DNA from: Hordeum vulgare subsp. vulgare
Taxonomy: Eukaryota; Streptophyta; Magnoliopsida; Poales; Poaceae
Assembly: GCF_904849725.1 (NCBI RefSeq)
Contig: NC_058518.1
Span: 211,370,741-211,434,740 of the forward strand
Direction of reading: 5' to 3'
Length of the DNA stretch: 64,000 nt
The notes below the pieces were generated by a model, which saw nothing but the letters and a program-made list of their open reading frames with translations, ran no database searches and had not been told where the DNA came from. Both the position numbers and the translations under genes were made by a program. This document shows positions 12,415 through 23,899 of the stretch, piece after piece (the stretch's first letter is position 1; every line of letters begins with the position of its first letter).

Positions 12415-13915
12415 TAAATTATTCCTACCACTTGTAAACTTCTTTGGGATTTTCCCTCGGTGAGAACCAAGATTATTGAACCAATAGGAGGACCACACAA
12501 ATTCCCGTCTTCAACACCTACACGCAAAGGAGCAAACACTTACACACATCACAGGCAAGAGGGTTGTCAGGCCCCTTGAACTCGTTACTTGCAAGTATTA
12601 TGTAGTGATAGATAGATAATACAAATATGAACTGAAATAACAAAAGATAAATGCCAACAATATTTTTAGCGTTTTTGTAATAATATTTGTGAGGACCCCG
12701 GGGGCCATAGTTTTCGCTAGAGGCTACTCTCGCGAAGATAGTATACGGTGGGTAGACAAATTATTGTTGGGAAATTGATAGAAAAATGCATAGTTATGAA
12801 ATATTTATTCATGGTAATGATGATATATAGTCATCACATCCATAAGCAAGTAGACTGACTCCTGCCTGGATCTACTAGTATTACTCCACTCATCGACCAC
12901 TATCCAGCATGCATCTAGAGTATTAAGTAAGAAAAGAGTAGTGCTTGGAGCAAGATGACATGATGTAGACAAAGTAAGCTCAACTAATATGAATAAACCC
13001 CATATTTTTACAAATAATGTCAACAATACAAATATGTGTCATTCCCCCTTCTGTCACTAGGATTGAACACCGCAAGATTGTACACATTACAACACACCAT
13101 TCCTACCGAAGATAAATTAATCTAGTTGACAAAACCAAACCGATAGATCATAGAGAAATACAAAGATATCATAATCATGCATATAAGAAACCAGTAAAGA
13201 CTCAATACATTTTCATGGATAATCACGTCATAAACCCACAATTCATCGGATCCCAACAAACACATCGCAAAGAGGATTACATCGTATAGATCACCACAAG
13301 AATCATGGTGAACTCTTTATTGAAGATCATAGAGAGTGAGATAGCCATCTAGGTACTAACTACACACTAGTAGGTTTGAGGTAAACTACTCACACATCAC
13401 CACGGGAGCATCAAGGTTGATGTAGATGCCCTCCCTGATTAATCCCCCCTCCGACAGGGCACTAGAACATGGCTCCAGATGGGATCACATGAGAACAGAG
13501 ACTTGCGACGGTGAAAAAAGTGTTTTGGTGGCTCTTAGGTGGTTTCCTAATATTGTAGGAATTATAAAGGCACACATAGGTGAGGAGGCATCTAGAGGTG
13601 ATCCCAAGCCATCAGGTTGCGCCCTGTTGGCTTGGCACCACCCCGTGTGGCGCCTCGTCTCCCTCCGAAGCTTCCATGTCTTATTTTTGTCCAAAAAAAA
13701 TCATCAAAAAGTTTTGTTGCATCTGGACATTGTTTGTTTCTGATTTCTTGAAACGCCAAAAACATATAGAAAACAACAGCTGGCACTAGGCACTAGGTTA
13801 ATATGTTAATTCGAGAAATGATATAAACTACATAAAAATGCATGTAAAGTATCCAAGATTGATAATATAATAGCATGGAACAATGAAAAATAATAGATAC
13901 GTTGGAGATGCATCA
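12415..13915 (-). repeat. Athila-type 5' LTR
   Basis: About 1.5 kb. The outer end at 13915 is sharp (TGATGCATCTCC on the minus strand). The inner end is placed next to the PBS and may be wrong by some tens of bases, because no clear CA was seen. It shares blocks such as GGGGGCCATAG and GCAAGATGACATGATGTAG with the LTR at 42580-44077, in the same orientation. The second LTR of this element is not in the window. Confidence 0.7.
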
Positions 13916-14344
13916 ATATTAATCATTAATTGCATATTAAGGCCCAAATATGAACCATCCATTACATACTAAAGAAAATAAATAGTAGTACCAATATACA
14001 ATTCTCATATGATGTCATTTCAGTGACTAACAGAAATATTACAAAGGTTCAAATTCCAGCATTACAAGGCTCTAATTCGAAGATTACAAGGTTTGAACTA
14101 TATTAGAAATGAACTCCACCTTATGCAGAAAATTTTACATGCAGCTCTAGTCGCCCGCGGTGATTAGCTGAACATGAAAACATGAGAGGTTCATACTGAT
14201 ATTACAACTAGTTTCGCAAGTTCAAATTTTTTGCATCGGATCCGCGAGTGACATGTCATGCATGGGCTTGACATAAGGACTTCCGACTAGTCTGTCAACT
14301 AAACTTAGAAAATGAAACTAAGCTTCTAAAAATCATTTTGCATT
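13916..14344. other. Non-coding spacer, 3' flank of the F-box pseudogene
   Basis: AT-rich, with no ORF of note and no repeat family recognised. A short stretch at 14040-14100 repeats the phrase ATTACAAGG with small variations. It probably corresponds to the downstream flank of the minus-strand F-box pseudogene. Confidence 0.5.
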
Positions 14345-15800
14345 CTATCCTAGTCGTTGGTGCTGATCACCAAACCATTCTTCTTTTTCAGAATAAATTA
14401 GGGCAAATCTCATTAACTTCAGCACACTTGCTCTCAAAACAAAGAACCCGGTGAACGTAATCTCTGGTAAGGTCCCTCGGGAGGAGTTCAAAGTAATTTC
14501 TAAGAGATGGAGATCAAGGCATTCGATGGGATTGTTATATCGCATCACATTATCCACTGCCGTGCATATGGTATGTGCAAAAGAAGAGAATGTATTAGTG
14601 CTTTAGCACATAAGAGACCTCTTTGATTGATAGGATTTCAAAATTGAACTCGTGTGTGGTTAACATTTAACAAGAAAGGAGCATCACCTCGGTATATAGC
14701 TTCTGCACGTACATAAAGCATCTAAGGAATCTCACAACTTGGTCCAGGTCGGGGCCGATAGATTTTAGTGCCAAGAGTTTCGACGTGGGCATAGTCGAGC
14801 TTGTCTGAATCATTTTCTGGATGATAGACGAACATACATCTTGAAAATAAAAAATGTTAATTTCAAGAAGGAGAAGAATGTGACTGTTGTACCAGGACAG
14901 TTATGGATCCAACAACTAGTTTAGAGACGTTGACAAGCGAGTATCCAAACGCTATCAACTTCGGCTCGTGAATTACCATGATTCTTGTTGGACCTTGTTG
15001 ATCAACTACAAGTAATCTCTCAAGTAAAGGCTCTTCCTCGGTGACCATTTTGTGAGTAACATTGTGTGATATCCTGTTACAGCACCAGCAATACACATAA
15101 ACTGTCCGGAGACTCATGGAGGCGATGTGGAGGCAACTCAACCCATTGATCACCGGGAAAATGAAGCTCCTCGAGCCGAGTACAACCGCGGAGCAGGCAG
15201 TCCATGTCATCGTTGAGGATGCACACAACAACGAGCTTTAGGTGCTTGAGTCAAAGTAGCAAAAGAGCGGGTTCGGTGTTAATCAAAGGGAAATGAAAGT
15301 TCATGAAGCTGGCCATGTGCAGCATTGGCGCCAGGAGCAACATGGAGGGTGGCAACGAGCGCATATGTCCATCATTAAAACTGAGCTCCTCGACCTGATC
15401 TAGCCTGATCGGTAAGAACCACTCATCAAGTTTGGCTCGGTCCTTACCGTTGGAACAAAACTTTCCCATGGTAAGGCCTCTAATTGGGCCACAGTATGTG
15501 CCAAGGATCTGGAACAATGCGCCCAAACGCTTGCCATAGCAATTGCAGAGCATGCGCTCATCGATGAGGCTGAGTGCGCCGCAGCACCATAGGGGGTGCC
15601 ACCACCGGGAGAGGCAGTTGTTTGCACTCCATCTTTAATTGTGAGGAGGGAGATGATGAATGTCAACATGTCATCGAAAGGACGCTAATAAATTATAGGA
15701 CTGCCCTAGGCACTTGCGGTTCTGGCTCGACTCGCCTATGATTATTGGCAGCCTTGTCCTCCACCTACAGAGTATCGATGGTGGCGGTACTTTCTGACAT
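14345..15800 (-). pseudogene. F-box/LRR/FBD-domain protein pseudogene
   Basis: F-box proteins recruit substrates to SCF ubiquitin ligases. This copy reads on the minus strand as three exons. Exon 1 (15800 to about 14890) has a degenerate F-box (DDMLTFIISL, LSRWWHPLWCC) and leucine-rich repeats (LDEWFLPIRLDQVEELSF, PLLERLLVVDQQGPTRI). Exon 2 (14839-14688) has AG and GT borders and reads SKLLALKSIGPDLDQVVRF. Exon 3 (14556-14345) carries the FBD domain (ECLDLHLLEITL, FFVLRASVLKLMRF) and ends at a stop. Codon 12 after the likely start is TAG, and exon 1 has more stops and at least three frameshifts, so it is non-functional. The family assignment is firm at domain level; the exact start is inferred. 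Confidence 0.8.
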
Positions 15801-15966
15801 GAGTAGAAACGAGGCAGAAGAATATTGTAGTGCTAATTAGAAGTTACTAGGTAGGAACTTATTTAACAGATTCAGAAATGAAATCCCAATCGGTTGCTTA
15901 AATACTACACAATTATTTTTATATTGCTAGGCAAGTCAACATGGAGAAAATAGAAAGAACACTTAC

Positions 15967-16251
15967 TTCGAAAAAATGAGCACGGATGATGTCGTCGGGG
16001 AAGTTAGCATTTATTGTATGACAAGGCTCTTTTAGGTGTAGTGTAATTTTAGTGCCACCTCTCAGTACATAAAACTTAGGAATATCTATCCAAAGGCCAG
16101 TTTCAAAAAAAGAGTGACAATCTTTATGAAGTTTTGTAGAAACAACGATTGAAAATCCATGGTTTGTGTTGATTAGGACATCCCTCGAGTCTTCAGTTAT
16201 GTGAAGGCCAATATTTTGTACTATATTTGTTGTTGCAATGCAAGGGATGTA
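15967..16251 (-). other. Orphan 95-codon exon, possibly B3-like
   Basis: On the minus strand a TTCTTCCAG acceptor at 16252-16260 is followed by 95 open codons and then a GTAAGT donor at 15966-15961. The exon length is a multiple of three. The peptide starts YIPCIATTNIVQNIG and contains GLWIDIPKFYVLRGGTKITL and NFPDDIIRAHFFE. The alternation of beta-strand-like segments and the Leu-rGG-Thr-Lys-Ile-Thr-Leu turn are faintly reminiscent of plant B3 DNA-binding domains, but I cannot name the family with confidence. It is not split by any stop, unlike the F-box pseudogene next to it. No partner exons were identified. It could be a surviving exon of a host gene or a captured gene fragment. Confidence 0.4.
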
Positions 16252-16385
16252 CTGGAAGAAGTGATAATATTATTAAAGAATAGGGTAAGATGCTAATATG
16301 GGAGTAGTTAAAAGAATAGTACATAAGTTAATATCAAAGGACAAAAAATAAAAATAAACACATAATGTAACCGTGATGGCATGCA

Positions 16386-16386
16386 A

Positions 16387-16444
<58 letters not shown>
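16386..16444. repeat. (AT)n microsatellite
   Basis: An AT dinucleotide run interrupted once by a G near 16402. It produces long Tyr-Ile ORFs on the minus strand that are artefacts. Confidence 0.95.
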
Positions 16445-16447
<3 letters not shown>

Positions 16448-18068
16448 AGTAAACAAAAGAACAATACATCATGAATTTGCTTGCCCTTTGACGTATATGT
16501 TGCATGTGGTACCTTTTATACAAATGTAACAATATATATTATAAGTTCTGAGAAAATATAGGCCATGCCAACTCATGTAGTATTAGATTGAACATAGCGT
16601 GCGCTTCATGAAGTCGTCTAGTACGGTGAGATGGAACTCCTCGGCTGTCTGGCCGAGGCCGTAGAGCCCTGATGTTTCCGTGCACTATACACTCTATGAA
16701 TGAAAACACTCTAAATCAGGTAGAAGAAACATGAATCCACGACAATTTTGGACGGGTTATTAAAATGGGCATGCATAGTACGATACGAGATGAGCGGAAA
16801 TATTTCTGTAAACTATTTACCTAGTTCTCCATGTGGGGAAAACCAGACCAAAAATTCCCACTCACGCAAGCTAAATCGACGACGAGTAGCGCTGAGAAAG
16901 TTAGTGCCAACAAGGAGCATCAAGTGGAAGTGGCAAAATGCAGTGGCATTTGGTGGAAGCAAGCGATGGCAATATCTGTCGAGCTAAGTGGTTGACGCGG
17001 GTTTAGGCAGTGACATGCAAAGTAATGGAGGAGTATAGGTGCTACTTTGGACGAGGAGGCGGTGAGGGTTTTGTGAAGCGCGGGTGTTGAGGGTTTCCTG
17101 TCCCAGAATAATGTGCTTCCGATGCAAAGTTTGGTAGACCCAACCATGTGGGATAAATCATAAATACCTCTCTAGAATAATGTGCCTTGGAGCCAACAGT
17201 TCATTGGACCCAAACCTGTGTGATAAATGATAAATATCACCCAAGAACAATTTTCTCCGAAGGCAATGGTTCGCTAGAACCAACCGTGTTTGATAAATCA
17301 TAAATAGCACTCTCCAAAAAGAACCAACATTGCGGTGTGAGGAAGATACGGGCATCCATTCGATCTATGTACGTTCTTTGGTTCAGACGTGTGATCCGTG
17401 CGGATGGGTTCTAGCCAATCAGAACACAAGTAACGCGACACAATGATAGTCATCGCACTCAGTTCCAATCTGGGAAAAATACCCATGCTAAGCATTCACC
17501 CTAATATATGCATCGTATGTGTTCAATTCTTTTTTGCCAACTTCAACACGAAGTTGTGCGTGTTGTGGGAAAATTATTTCTAGTAGGGAGCACCAAAATT
17601 AACACACACGATTGACGCTAATAAGTTGTGTGTGTTGCTGGCAATCATAGGTTGGACTAAGAGAGGCATAAACTTGAATAAACCAAACTGATTGTAGCTC
17701 AAGATTGCAATTACATTGCAGTATTAGTTCATTACACATAGTCTCACAAACATGTAATTGAATCAATAAACATATATACTCAAGGATAGATGTAAGACAC
17801 ACTAACTAGATAGCTTAAATCCAACATCTCATCTTCATGCTTGATCGTTAAGATTCTCTAGGTAATCAGCATACGCGGCGTTCACTACCCTGCAAGAATA
17901 TTTCTAATTGAAGGAGAAAATGGTCGTCCTATTGCATGCGCTAGAACACTAAGATACACACTGTTAAGCCTTTGGTTGCAGAATAGGCATCCATAGATCC
18001 CATTCCTCCAAACTCGACTGTTATGATTTCCAGCCTTGAGCTCCCGGACCTTTTGCCTCTTGAACCTG
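16445..18068. other. Intergenic DNA without recognised genes
   Basis: No intact gene is seen. Around 16600-16680 the minus strand has a short open stretch ending in a stop (SGLYGLGQTAEEFHLTVLDD) that might be a terminal exon, but nothing supports it further. The only structured part is the three-copy repeat at 17101-17312. The remainder is low in coding signal. Confidence 0.45.
17101..17312. repeat. Three-copy tandem repeat, about 70-bp unit
   Basis: Three degenerate units start near 17101, 17172 and 17242. Each contains an AGAATAATGTGC-like block, a GGACCCAACC-like block and ends with GATAAATCATAAATA. Divergence between units suggests an old local duplication. No function is apparent. Confidence 0.7.
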
Positions 18069-19545
18069 TGATAACCCACAAGTGTAGGGGATCCTTTGTA
18101 GCCTTTTCGAATAAGTAAGAGTGTCGAACCCAACGAGGAACTAAAGGTAGAATTAATATTCTCTCTAGTTCTATCGACCACCGATACAACTCTACGCATG
18201 CTAACACTTACTTTAGCTAGAACAAGTATGAAACTATTTTGCGGGAAGGAAACTTGAAGTACTTAGTAGGTGTAAGAGATAGTTTTACAAGATAATGACG
18301 ACCACGAAAATAAAAGTGAGGTACTAGTTTAGATAAATATTAATTTAGTTAGTTGTTTAGTACAAAGATGTTTGAAACAAAGAGAAATATTGTTGATATG
18401 CAATTGAGTATAACATGATACATACTTATCATATCCAATGAGGGAGAGGCATATGAAGTTATAATTGGAACTCTAGCAAGCATCCGCAACTACTAAAGAT
18501 CATTAAGGTAAAACCCAACTATAGCAGTAAACATCAAGTCCTGTTTAGACCCGGACACAAACAATCCCCTTACTCGCGTGTAATCTTCTGTTACTCTATC
18601 CAGCCACTATAAGTGAATCATGAACATATTGCAAACCCTCAGAGGTACCTTAGGCCAGCACCATATCAACATCCAACTCATATCAATAACATCATACCAT
18701 AATTAACCCATAGGACAAAATAGATCAACTCAAACATTATAGGATAGCCATAAATCATTGCATAATAATATATAGAATTAAGCACCATGTTGAAGTAGAG
18801 ATTACATCAGGGAGAAGAGCGTTTACACCGCTGCATAGAGGGGCAGCGAGTTGGTGGTGATGGCGGCAAAGTTGTTGGTGTAGATCAGTGTCACGATGGT
18901 TTCCCCGGGGCGCTCCCGCGTCACCGCAAGAGAGGGGGAGAGAGCCTCCCTCCTTATTTTTCTTCCTTTGCCTCCTCCTTAGGTGGGATGAGGGTTTCCC
19001 CTCTGGTCCATGGCCTTCATGGCTCTCGAAGGGTAGGAGCCCCTCCGATATTGGATCTATCTCTCTCTTTCTCTTCTCCTTTTGCTACTGTTTTCTTGCC
19101 CTTCACCATTTCTAAAATATCTGGAGATCCATAACTTCCATCGGGCTGAAAATTTGAGGGGTATTTATCAGAAAATTATCTTTCTTTTGGCGAAAGTAGG
19201 GCCCCAACCGACTTAAGGGGGATCCACAATCCATCAGGGCGCCTCCAACCCCCCTCGTCATGCCCTGTTGGCTCGTGCCTCCCTCGAGCACCACGTTGCA
19301 TTGATTCTTCTTCCCAAAATTCACATATATTCCAAAATAATCTTCGTAAATTTTACCGTGTTTGGACCTCGTTTGACATGGAATTTGTGCGAAACAAAAA
19401 ACATACAAAAAATAGGAACTCGCACTGGGCATTGGATAACTAAGTTAGTCCAAAAAATTAATATAAAATGTTGGTACAAGTATATCAAAGTTGTAGAATA
19501 TTGGCATGAAACAATCAAAATTATAGATATGACGAAGACGTATCA
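18069..19545 (-). repeat. Athila/Sabrina-type 3' LTR
   Basis: A complete LTR of 1477 bp. On the minus strand it starts TGATACGTCTTCGTC and ends CTTGTGGGTTATCA, the hallmark termini of a very common Triticeae Athila-clade LTR. It is the 3' LTR because a polypurine tract precedes it on the minus strand. The flanking five bases on the left are ACCTG. The other side is internal element sequence, so no duplication can be tested. Confidence 0.85.
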
Positions 19546-20060
19546 GCATCCCCAAGCTTTAAGTCCTTCTCATTCTCGAGTATATAAATGATAAAAAGAT
19601 AATTTTTGATGTGGAATGGTACCTAACATAATCTTGAACAAATGTATAATCATGGCATGAATATTAAGATACAAGTGATTCATGGAAAAAGTCTATCATT
19701 TGATTAAAAGACATCCATACTCAGGTTTACTAGCAAACAATTATGTCCTTTCAAAAAAATAATGCTAAAGAACACTTTCCCTACAAAATTATATAGCCTT
19801 TCATGCTTGGTCTTCCTAGCATAAAGTATAAATCATGAGCACCCCGGTGTTAAATGAAGCAATTGGATCGTACTTTTTAACGCGTTTCAGCTTTTTATCA
19901 CGCACACAATACATATACGTGAACCATGGATATAGAATAAAGGTGGAATGGAATGTGGTGGTCGGTTTCAAAGGGATAAAAGTGGAGAAGAAAGTCTCAC
20001 ATCAAATAGGCGTATCAAAGTGCTATGTAGTGATGATGGGAAAATGGCGAGCGTGAGAAC
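19546..20060 (-). mobile_element. Internal 3' remnant of the Athila element with polypurine tract
   Basis: Minus-strand AAGCTTGGGGATGC at 19546-19559 is the polypurine tract next to the LTR. The following 500 bases contain the block GTCTCACATCAAATAGGCGT (about 19996-20015) and similar phrases that belong to the non-coding 3' internal region of Athila-type elements. The remainder of the element (pol, gag, 5' LTR) is missing, and the right boundary is approximate. Confidence 0.65.
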
Positions 20061-20539
20061 ATGCATCCACGTTTTTTATACACAGTGAATAAATATAAAG
20101 CGCATACAATCCTTAAAATAAAATGAAGATCAAATATTGCAGGTACCTTTTTCGAGAACTCTTACATTCATATAAAAAAATTGTTAATTATATTTGTGGA
20201 GACAAAAACCCTGATTAAGAATTCTAACATATCTATTACATAGGATTGCAACACGTTCCTATTACAACATGCTACAAGAAAATCATCCTCGCGGTCATCG
20301 ATTAACTCCTGCTTGGCGAACTTGAAGGTTGATCTTATGTGAATACTCCTTCATGATTTCATGTTTCAGAATATATCTTCCTAGCATACAACAAGTTTAA
20401 TTGTGTTCAACCTCATTGATATGCAGAATGAAGTTGATTTTGGCTAGGTATGATTTTATCCTACATTCGACACGTACGATGTCTATGTACTTTCCCGTGG
20501 GGATCGTGTACGATATATTTTATTTTGGCAGCATGAATG
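20061..20539. other. Unassigned DNA left of the tandem array
   Basis: On the minus strand about 58 codons are open between 20354 and 20170, containing RSTFKFAKQELIDDREDD and ending in a stop. I do not recognise the peptide. It could be the last exon of a decayed or captured gene. Nothing else stands out. Confidence 0.35.
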
Positions 20540-23090
20540 TATGTGACATGCCAACTTTGATAAATTTTGCATCATCACATTACTACTATCATTCGTGTAA
20601 CACTGATGCGGTGCCCACTTGTAGCGTAACTGATTGTAGCTTTTTGACACAATCTTGATGTTTTTTATGATGCATGTGATATATGCCATATTTTGTTGGT
20701 TTTGACTTCACACGGTATCAACACTAACTACGCGGTGCAGTAATATGACACCTACGTGTAGTGTGACCCAAGTGAAGTCTGTTTATAATATTTTGTTTGT
20801 TTAAAGCCTACATAGGCCACATGAAATATGCTTTGCACAAATTTTGCGTACCTATATGTATGTGACATGAACACATTTTTGTTGAGTTCCGCGTTACTTG
20901 TATTACTACTAACACTGAGTAGCACCAAGATAATGTCTGCGTGTAGCGTAACAAAGTGAAGGTGTATGGAGAAATTTTAATATTGCATGTATCATAAATA
21001 TGACATTTATCATTTTTTTTATTTGTACCTTACATGGTATTAAAACTAACTCCATGTAGCGTCATTTGATTGGTGCATGTGTGCAGTATAACCCAAGTAA
21101 AGCCAGTTTTTGGTAAACATATGTGATGATGTTAATAGTTTAGGCTCGTATAACATTGGAGCATTTTATGACATATAAATGACTTTGGCCAAAATGTGTG
21201 GTTTGGATATTTTGTTTAGGTTTATCTCACTTGTATTACTACAAACAACGCGTAACATTCATGCCGTGTCCGCGTGTAGCGTAACCAAGTAAGATTTGTT
21301 TATAACATGCGATTTTGGTGGTTCCAATAGTTTAGGTTCTAATAGTATTGGAGAATTTTATCACATATAAATAATTTTGGACAAAATGTGTGGCCTGGAT
21401 ATTTTTGTTTAGGTTCATCTCACTTGTATTCCTACTAACATCGGGTAACACTCATACCGTGTCCGCGTGTAGTGTAACCAAGTAACATTGGTTTATTACA
21501 TGCGATTTTGATGATGCTAATAGTTTAGGCTCTTATAGCATTGGAGCATTTTATGACATATAAATGATTTTGGCCAAAATGTGTGAACTGGATATTTTTT
21601 TTAGATTTATCTCACTTGTATTACCACTAACATCGCTTAACACTCATACCGTGTCCGCGTGTAGCGTAACCAAGTAAGATTGGTTTATTACATGCGATTT
21701 TGATGATGCTCATAGTTTAGCCTCTAATAGCATTGGAGAATTTTATGACACATAAATGACTTTGGCCAAAATGTGTGTCCGGTATATTTTGTGTAGGTTT
21801 ATCTCACTTGTAAAACTACTAACATCGGGCAACATGCATACTGTGTCCGTGTGTAGCGTAAGCAAGTAAGTTTGATTTATGACATGTGATTTTAGTGATG
21901 CTAATAGTTTAGGCTCTTATAGCATTGAAGTATTTTGTAAATATATTTTATATGACTTTGGCCAGAATCTGCGGCTTGAACATTTATTTGTATATTTTTT
22001 ACTAGTATTACTACTAACGTCGCGTAACACTCATACCGTGTCCGTGTGTAGCGTAACCAAGTAATCTTGGTTAATTACATGCGATCTTGATGATGCTAAT
22101 AGTTTAGGCTCTTATAGAATTGGAGAATTTTATGACATATAAATGATTTTGGCCAAAATGTGTGGCCTGGATATTTTGTTTAGGTTTATCTCACTTGTAT
22201 TACTACTAACATCGTGTAACACTCATACCGTGTCCGCATGTAGCGTAACCAAGTAAGATTGATTTATTACATGCGATTTTCATGATGCTCATAGTTTAGG
22301 ATCTTATTGCATTGGAGCATTTTATGACATATAAATAACTTCGGCCAAAATGTGTGGCCCAGATATTTTTTTAGGTTTATCTCACTTGTATTACTACTAA
22401 CATCGCGTAACACTCATACCGTGTCCGCGTGTAGCATAACCAAGTAAGTTTTGTTTATGACATGCGATTTTAGTGATGCTAATAATTTAGACTCTTATAA
22501 CATTGGATCATTTTGTAAATAACTTTTATATGACTTTGGCCAGAATTTGCGTCTTGAACATTTATTTGTATCTATCTTACTTGTATTACTACTAACGTCG
22601 CATAACACTCATACCGTGTCCGCGTGTAGTGTAACCAAGTAAGATTGGTTTATGACATGCGATTTTGGTGATGCTAATAGTTTAGGCTCTTATAGCATTG
22701 GAGCATTTTGTAAATATCTTTAATATGACGTTGGCTGGAATTGTTGGCTTAACATTTCTTTGGATTTATCTTACTTGTATTACTACTAACACCGCGTGAC
22801 ACTAATATCGTGTCCGCGTGTAGCGTAACCAAGTAAAATTAGAATTTATGGCGTGCAATTTGATGATGCTAACAGTTTAGGCTCTTATAGCATTGGAGCA
22901 TTTTATGACATGTTTTATATGACTTTGGCCTAATGTGTATCCCGTATATCTGGTTAGTTTTGGCTTACTTGTATTACTACTAACATTGCATAACACTCAT
23001 ACCGTGTCCTTGTGTAACATAACCAAGTGTCATTGATTTTTATGATGCATCATGTTATATAGTACATCTTGTAGCGTGAACGCATTTTTT
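20540..23090. repeat. Tandem array of about 193-bp units (left block)
   Basis: Ten well-conserved units are recognised by the motif GTGTCCGCGTGTAGCGTAAC. The preceding phase point (the gtaacactcat-like block) falls near 21249, 21443, 21635, 21827, 22021, 22213, 22404, 22597, 22792 and 22987, a spacing of 191-195 bases. Three or four shorter, diverged copies precede them (near 20597, 20735, 20930 and 21068). Each unit also has TTGTATTACTACTAAC, GATGCTAATAGTTTAGGCTC and a stretch resembling GACTTTGGCCAAAATGTGTG. No coding capacity. The family is not known to me. The spacing is near nucleosome length, which may be coincidence. Confidence 0.9.
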
Positions 23091-23649
23091 TAATTAGTAC
23101 TTGACTTGCTTTAGGATAGCCATGGGAATTGGGGTAAACTTCGTTGCATTCAAAGGGAAACTTGCGAACCGTCTCAGAGTATTCATCACTAGATTTATCC
23201 GCGAGCCTAAGAATAGGCTCTGGAACATCAACTTGAACTTTATTCTGCACCACTGATATCCTCCTATCCAGAAACGATGGGGACGGCAATATAACCATGG
23301 CATTGCCCCATTCATAGGTTGCTCATAGTGGACTTGGTCCATTATCTTCCCTTTTCGCTTTTTCTCTACTCTCATACTTCCCTAAAATTTGAGTGCAGAG
23401 ACATCTACGCATGGATCATGTTGAGTTGTTGATTCAGTCATAGTACCGAGATGCTCATTTGTTGAAGTCGCACATGGACCATGTGGCACATCAAGCGAAA
23501 TCTCTCCGATGCAGAGTTTCACTGAATGCGGCACCTCACCCTGCATACCTTCGAATAGAGAAAATTATATATTAGTTTCCTTTGAGTATATTTTGTGTAC
23601 ATGATGTTTATACATTTCATGTACATTAGAAATTGACATCTTGCAATCC
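23091..23649 (-). other. Non-repeat segment embedded in the 193-bp array, with ORF remnants
   Basis: The array is interrupted by about 560 bases that lack the repeat motif and are richer in GC. The minus strand has open stretches: one from about 23560 to 23390 starting near GEVPHSVKLCIGEISLDVPH, and others between 23375 and 23050 in two overlapping frames (for example LADKSSDEYSETVRKFPFEC). A TATGCAG acceptor-like sequence precedes the first. They look like exon fragments, but the family is not recognised. This could be a captured gene fragment or a separate small insertion. Confidence 0.4.
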
Positions 23650-23833
23650 TAAGTTGGAATTCAGAAATCAGGTTCGTATAGCATTGGAGCATTTTATGAC
23701 TATAAATGACTTTGACCAAAATGTTTGGTACACGTATTTTGTTTAGGTTTATCTTACTTGTATTACTACAAACATCATGTAAGATTGGTTTATGACATGC
23801 GATTTTGGTGATGCTAATAGTTTAGGCTCTTAT
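23650..23833. repeat. 193-bp array, copy adjacent to the Angela insertion
   Basis: One unit of the array in which the central block (about 37 bases carrying the GTGTCCGCGTGTAGCG motif) is deleted. It ends TTTAGGCTCTTAT, of which the last five bases, CTTAT at 23829-23833, are the left target-site duplication of the Angela element. Confidence 0.85.
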
Positions 23834-23899
23834 TGTTGGGGATAGTAGTAATGTCAAAAAAAAATCCTACGCCATACAAGGATCTATCTATGGAGAAAC
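23834..23899 (-). repeat. Angela 3' LTR, distal 66 bases
   Basis: The end of the 3' LTR, cut off from the rest by the Gypsy insertion. It aligns with 57972-58037 of the 5' LTR with a few substitutions. Its last five bases in plus orientation, GAAAC, are the left target-site duplication of the Gypsy element. Confidence 0.9.

Larger units (their letters stand above)
10176..13915 (-). mobile_element. Athila-clade Ty3/Gypsy element, 5' part only
   Basis: On the minus strand the order is 5' LTR (13915 to about 12415), PBS, gag and a protease remnant that stops abruptly at the Copia LTR (10176). Pol and the 3' LTR are absent. They should lie left of the nested Copia but are not there, so they were lost. 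The LTR start (TGATGCATCTCCAACG) and the gag and protease motifs are those of Triticeae Athila-like elements. The LTR is related to the one at 42580-44077. Confidence 0.8.

Noticed and set aside
16273..16532. Tyr/Ile-repeat ORFs on the minus strand
   Set aside because: Translation of an (AT)n microsatellite.
18069..19545. A solo LTR at 18.1-19.5 kb
   Set aside because: A polypurine tract and about 500 bases of internal Athila sequence adjoin it on the right, so it is the 3' LTR of a truncated element.
20540..23090. CRISPR-like array
   Set aside because: The units are contiguous 193-bp tandem repeats without unique spacers, in plant nuclear DNA.
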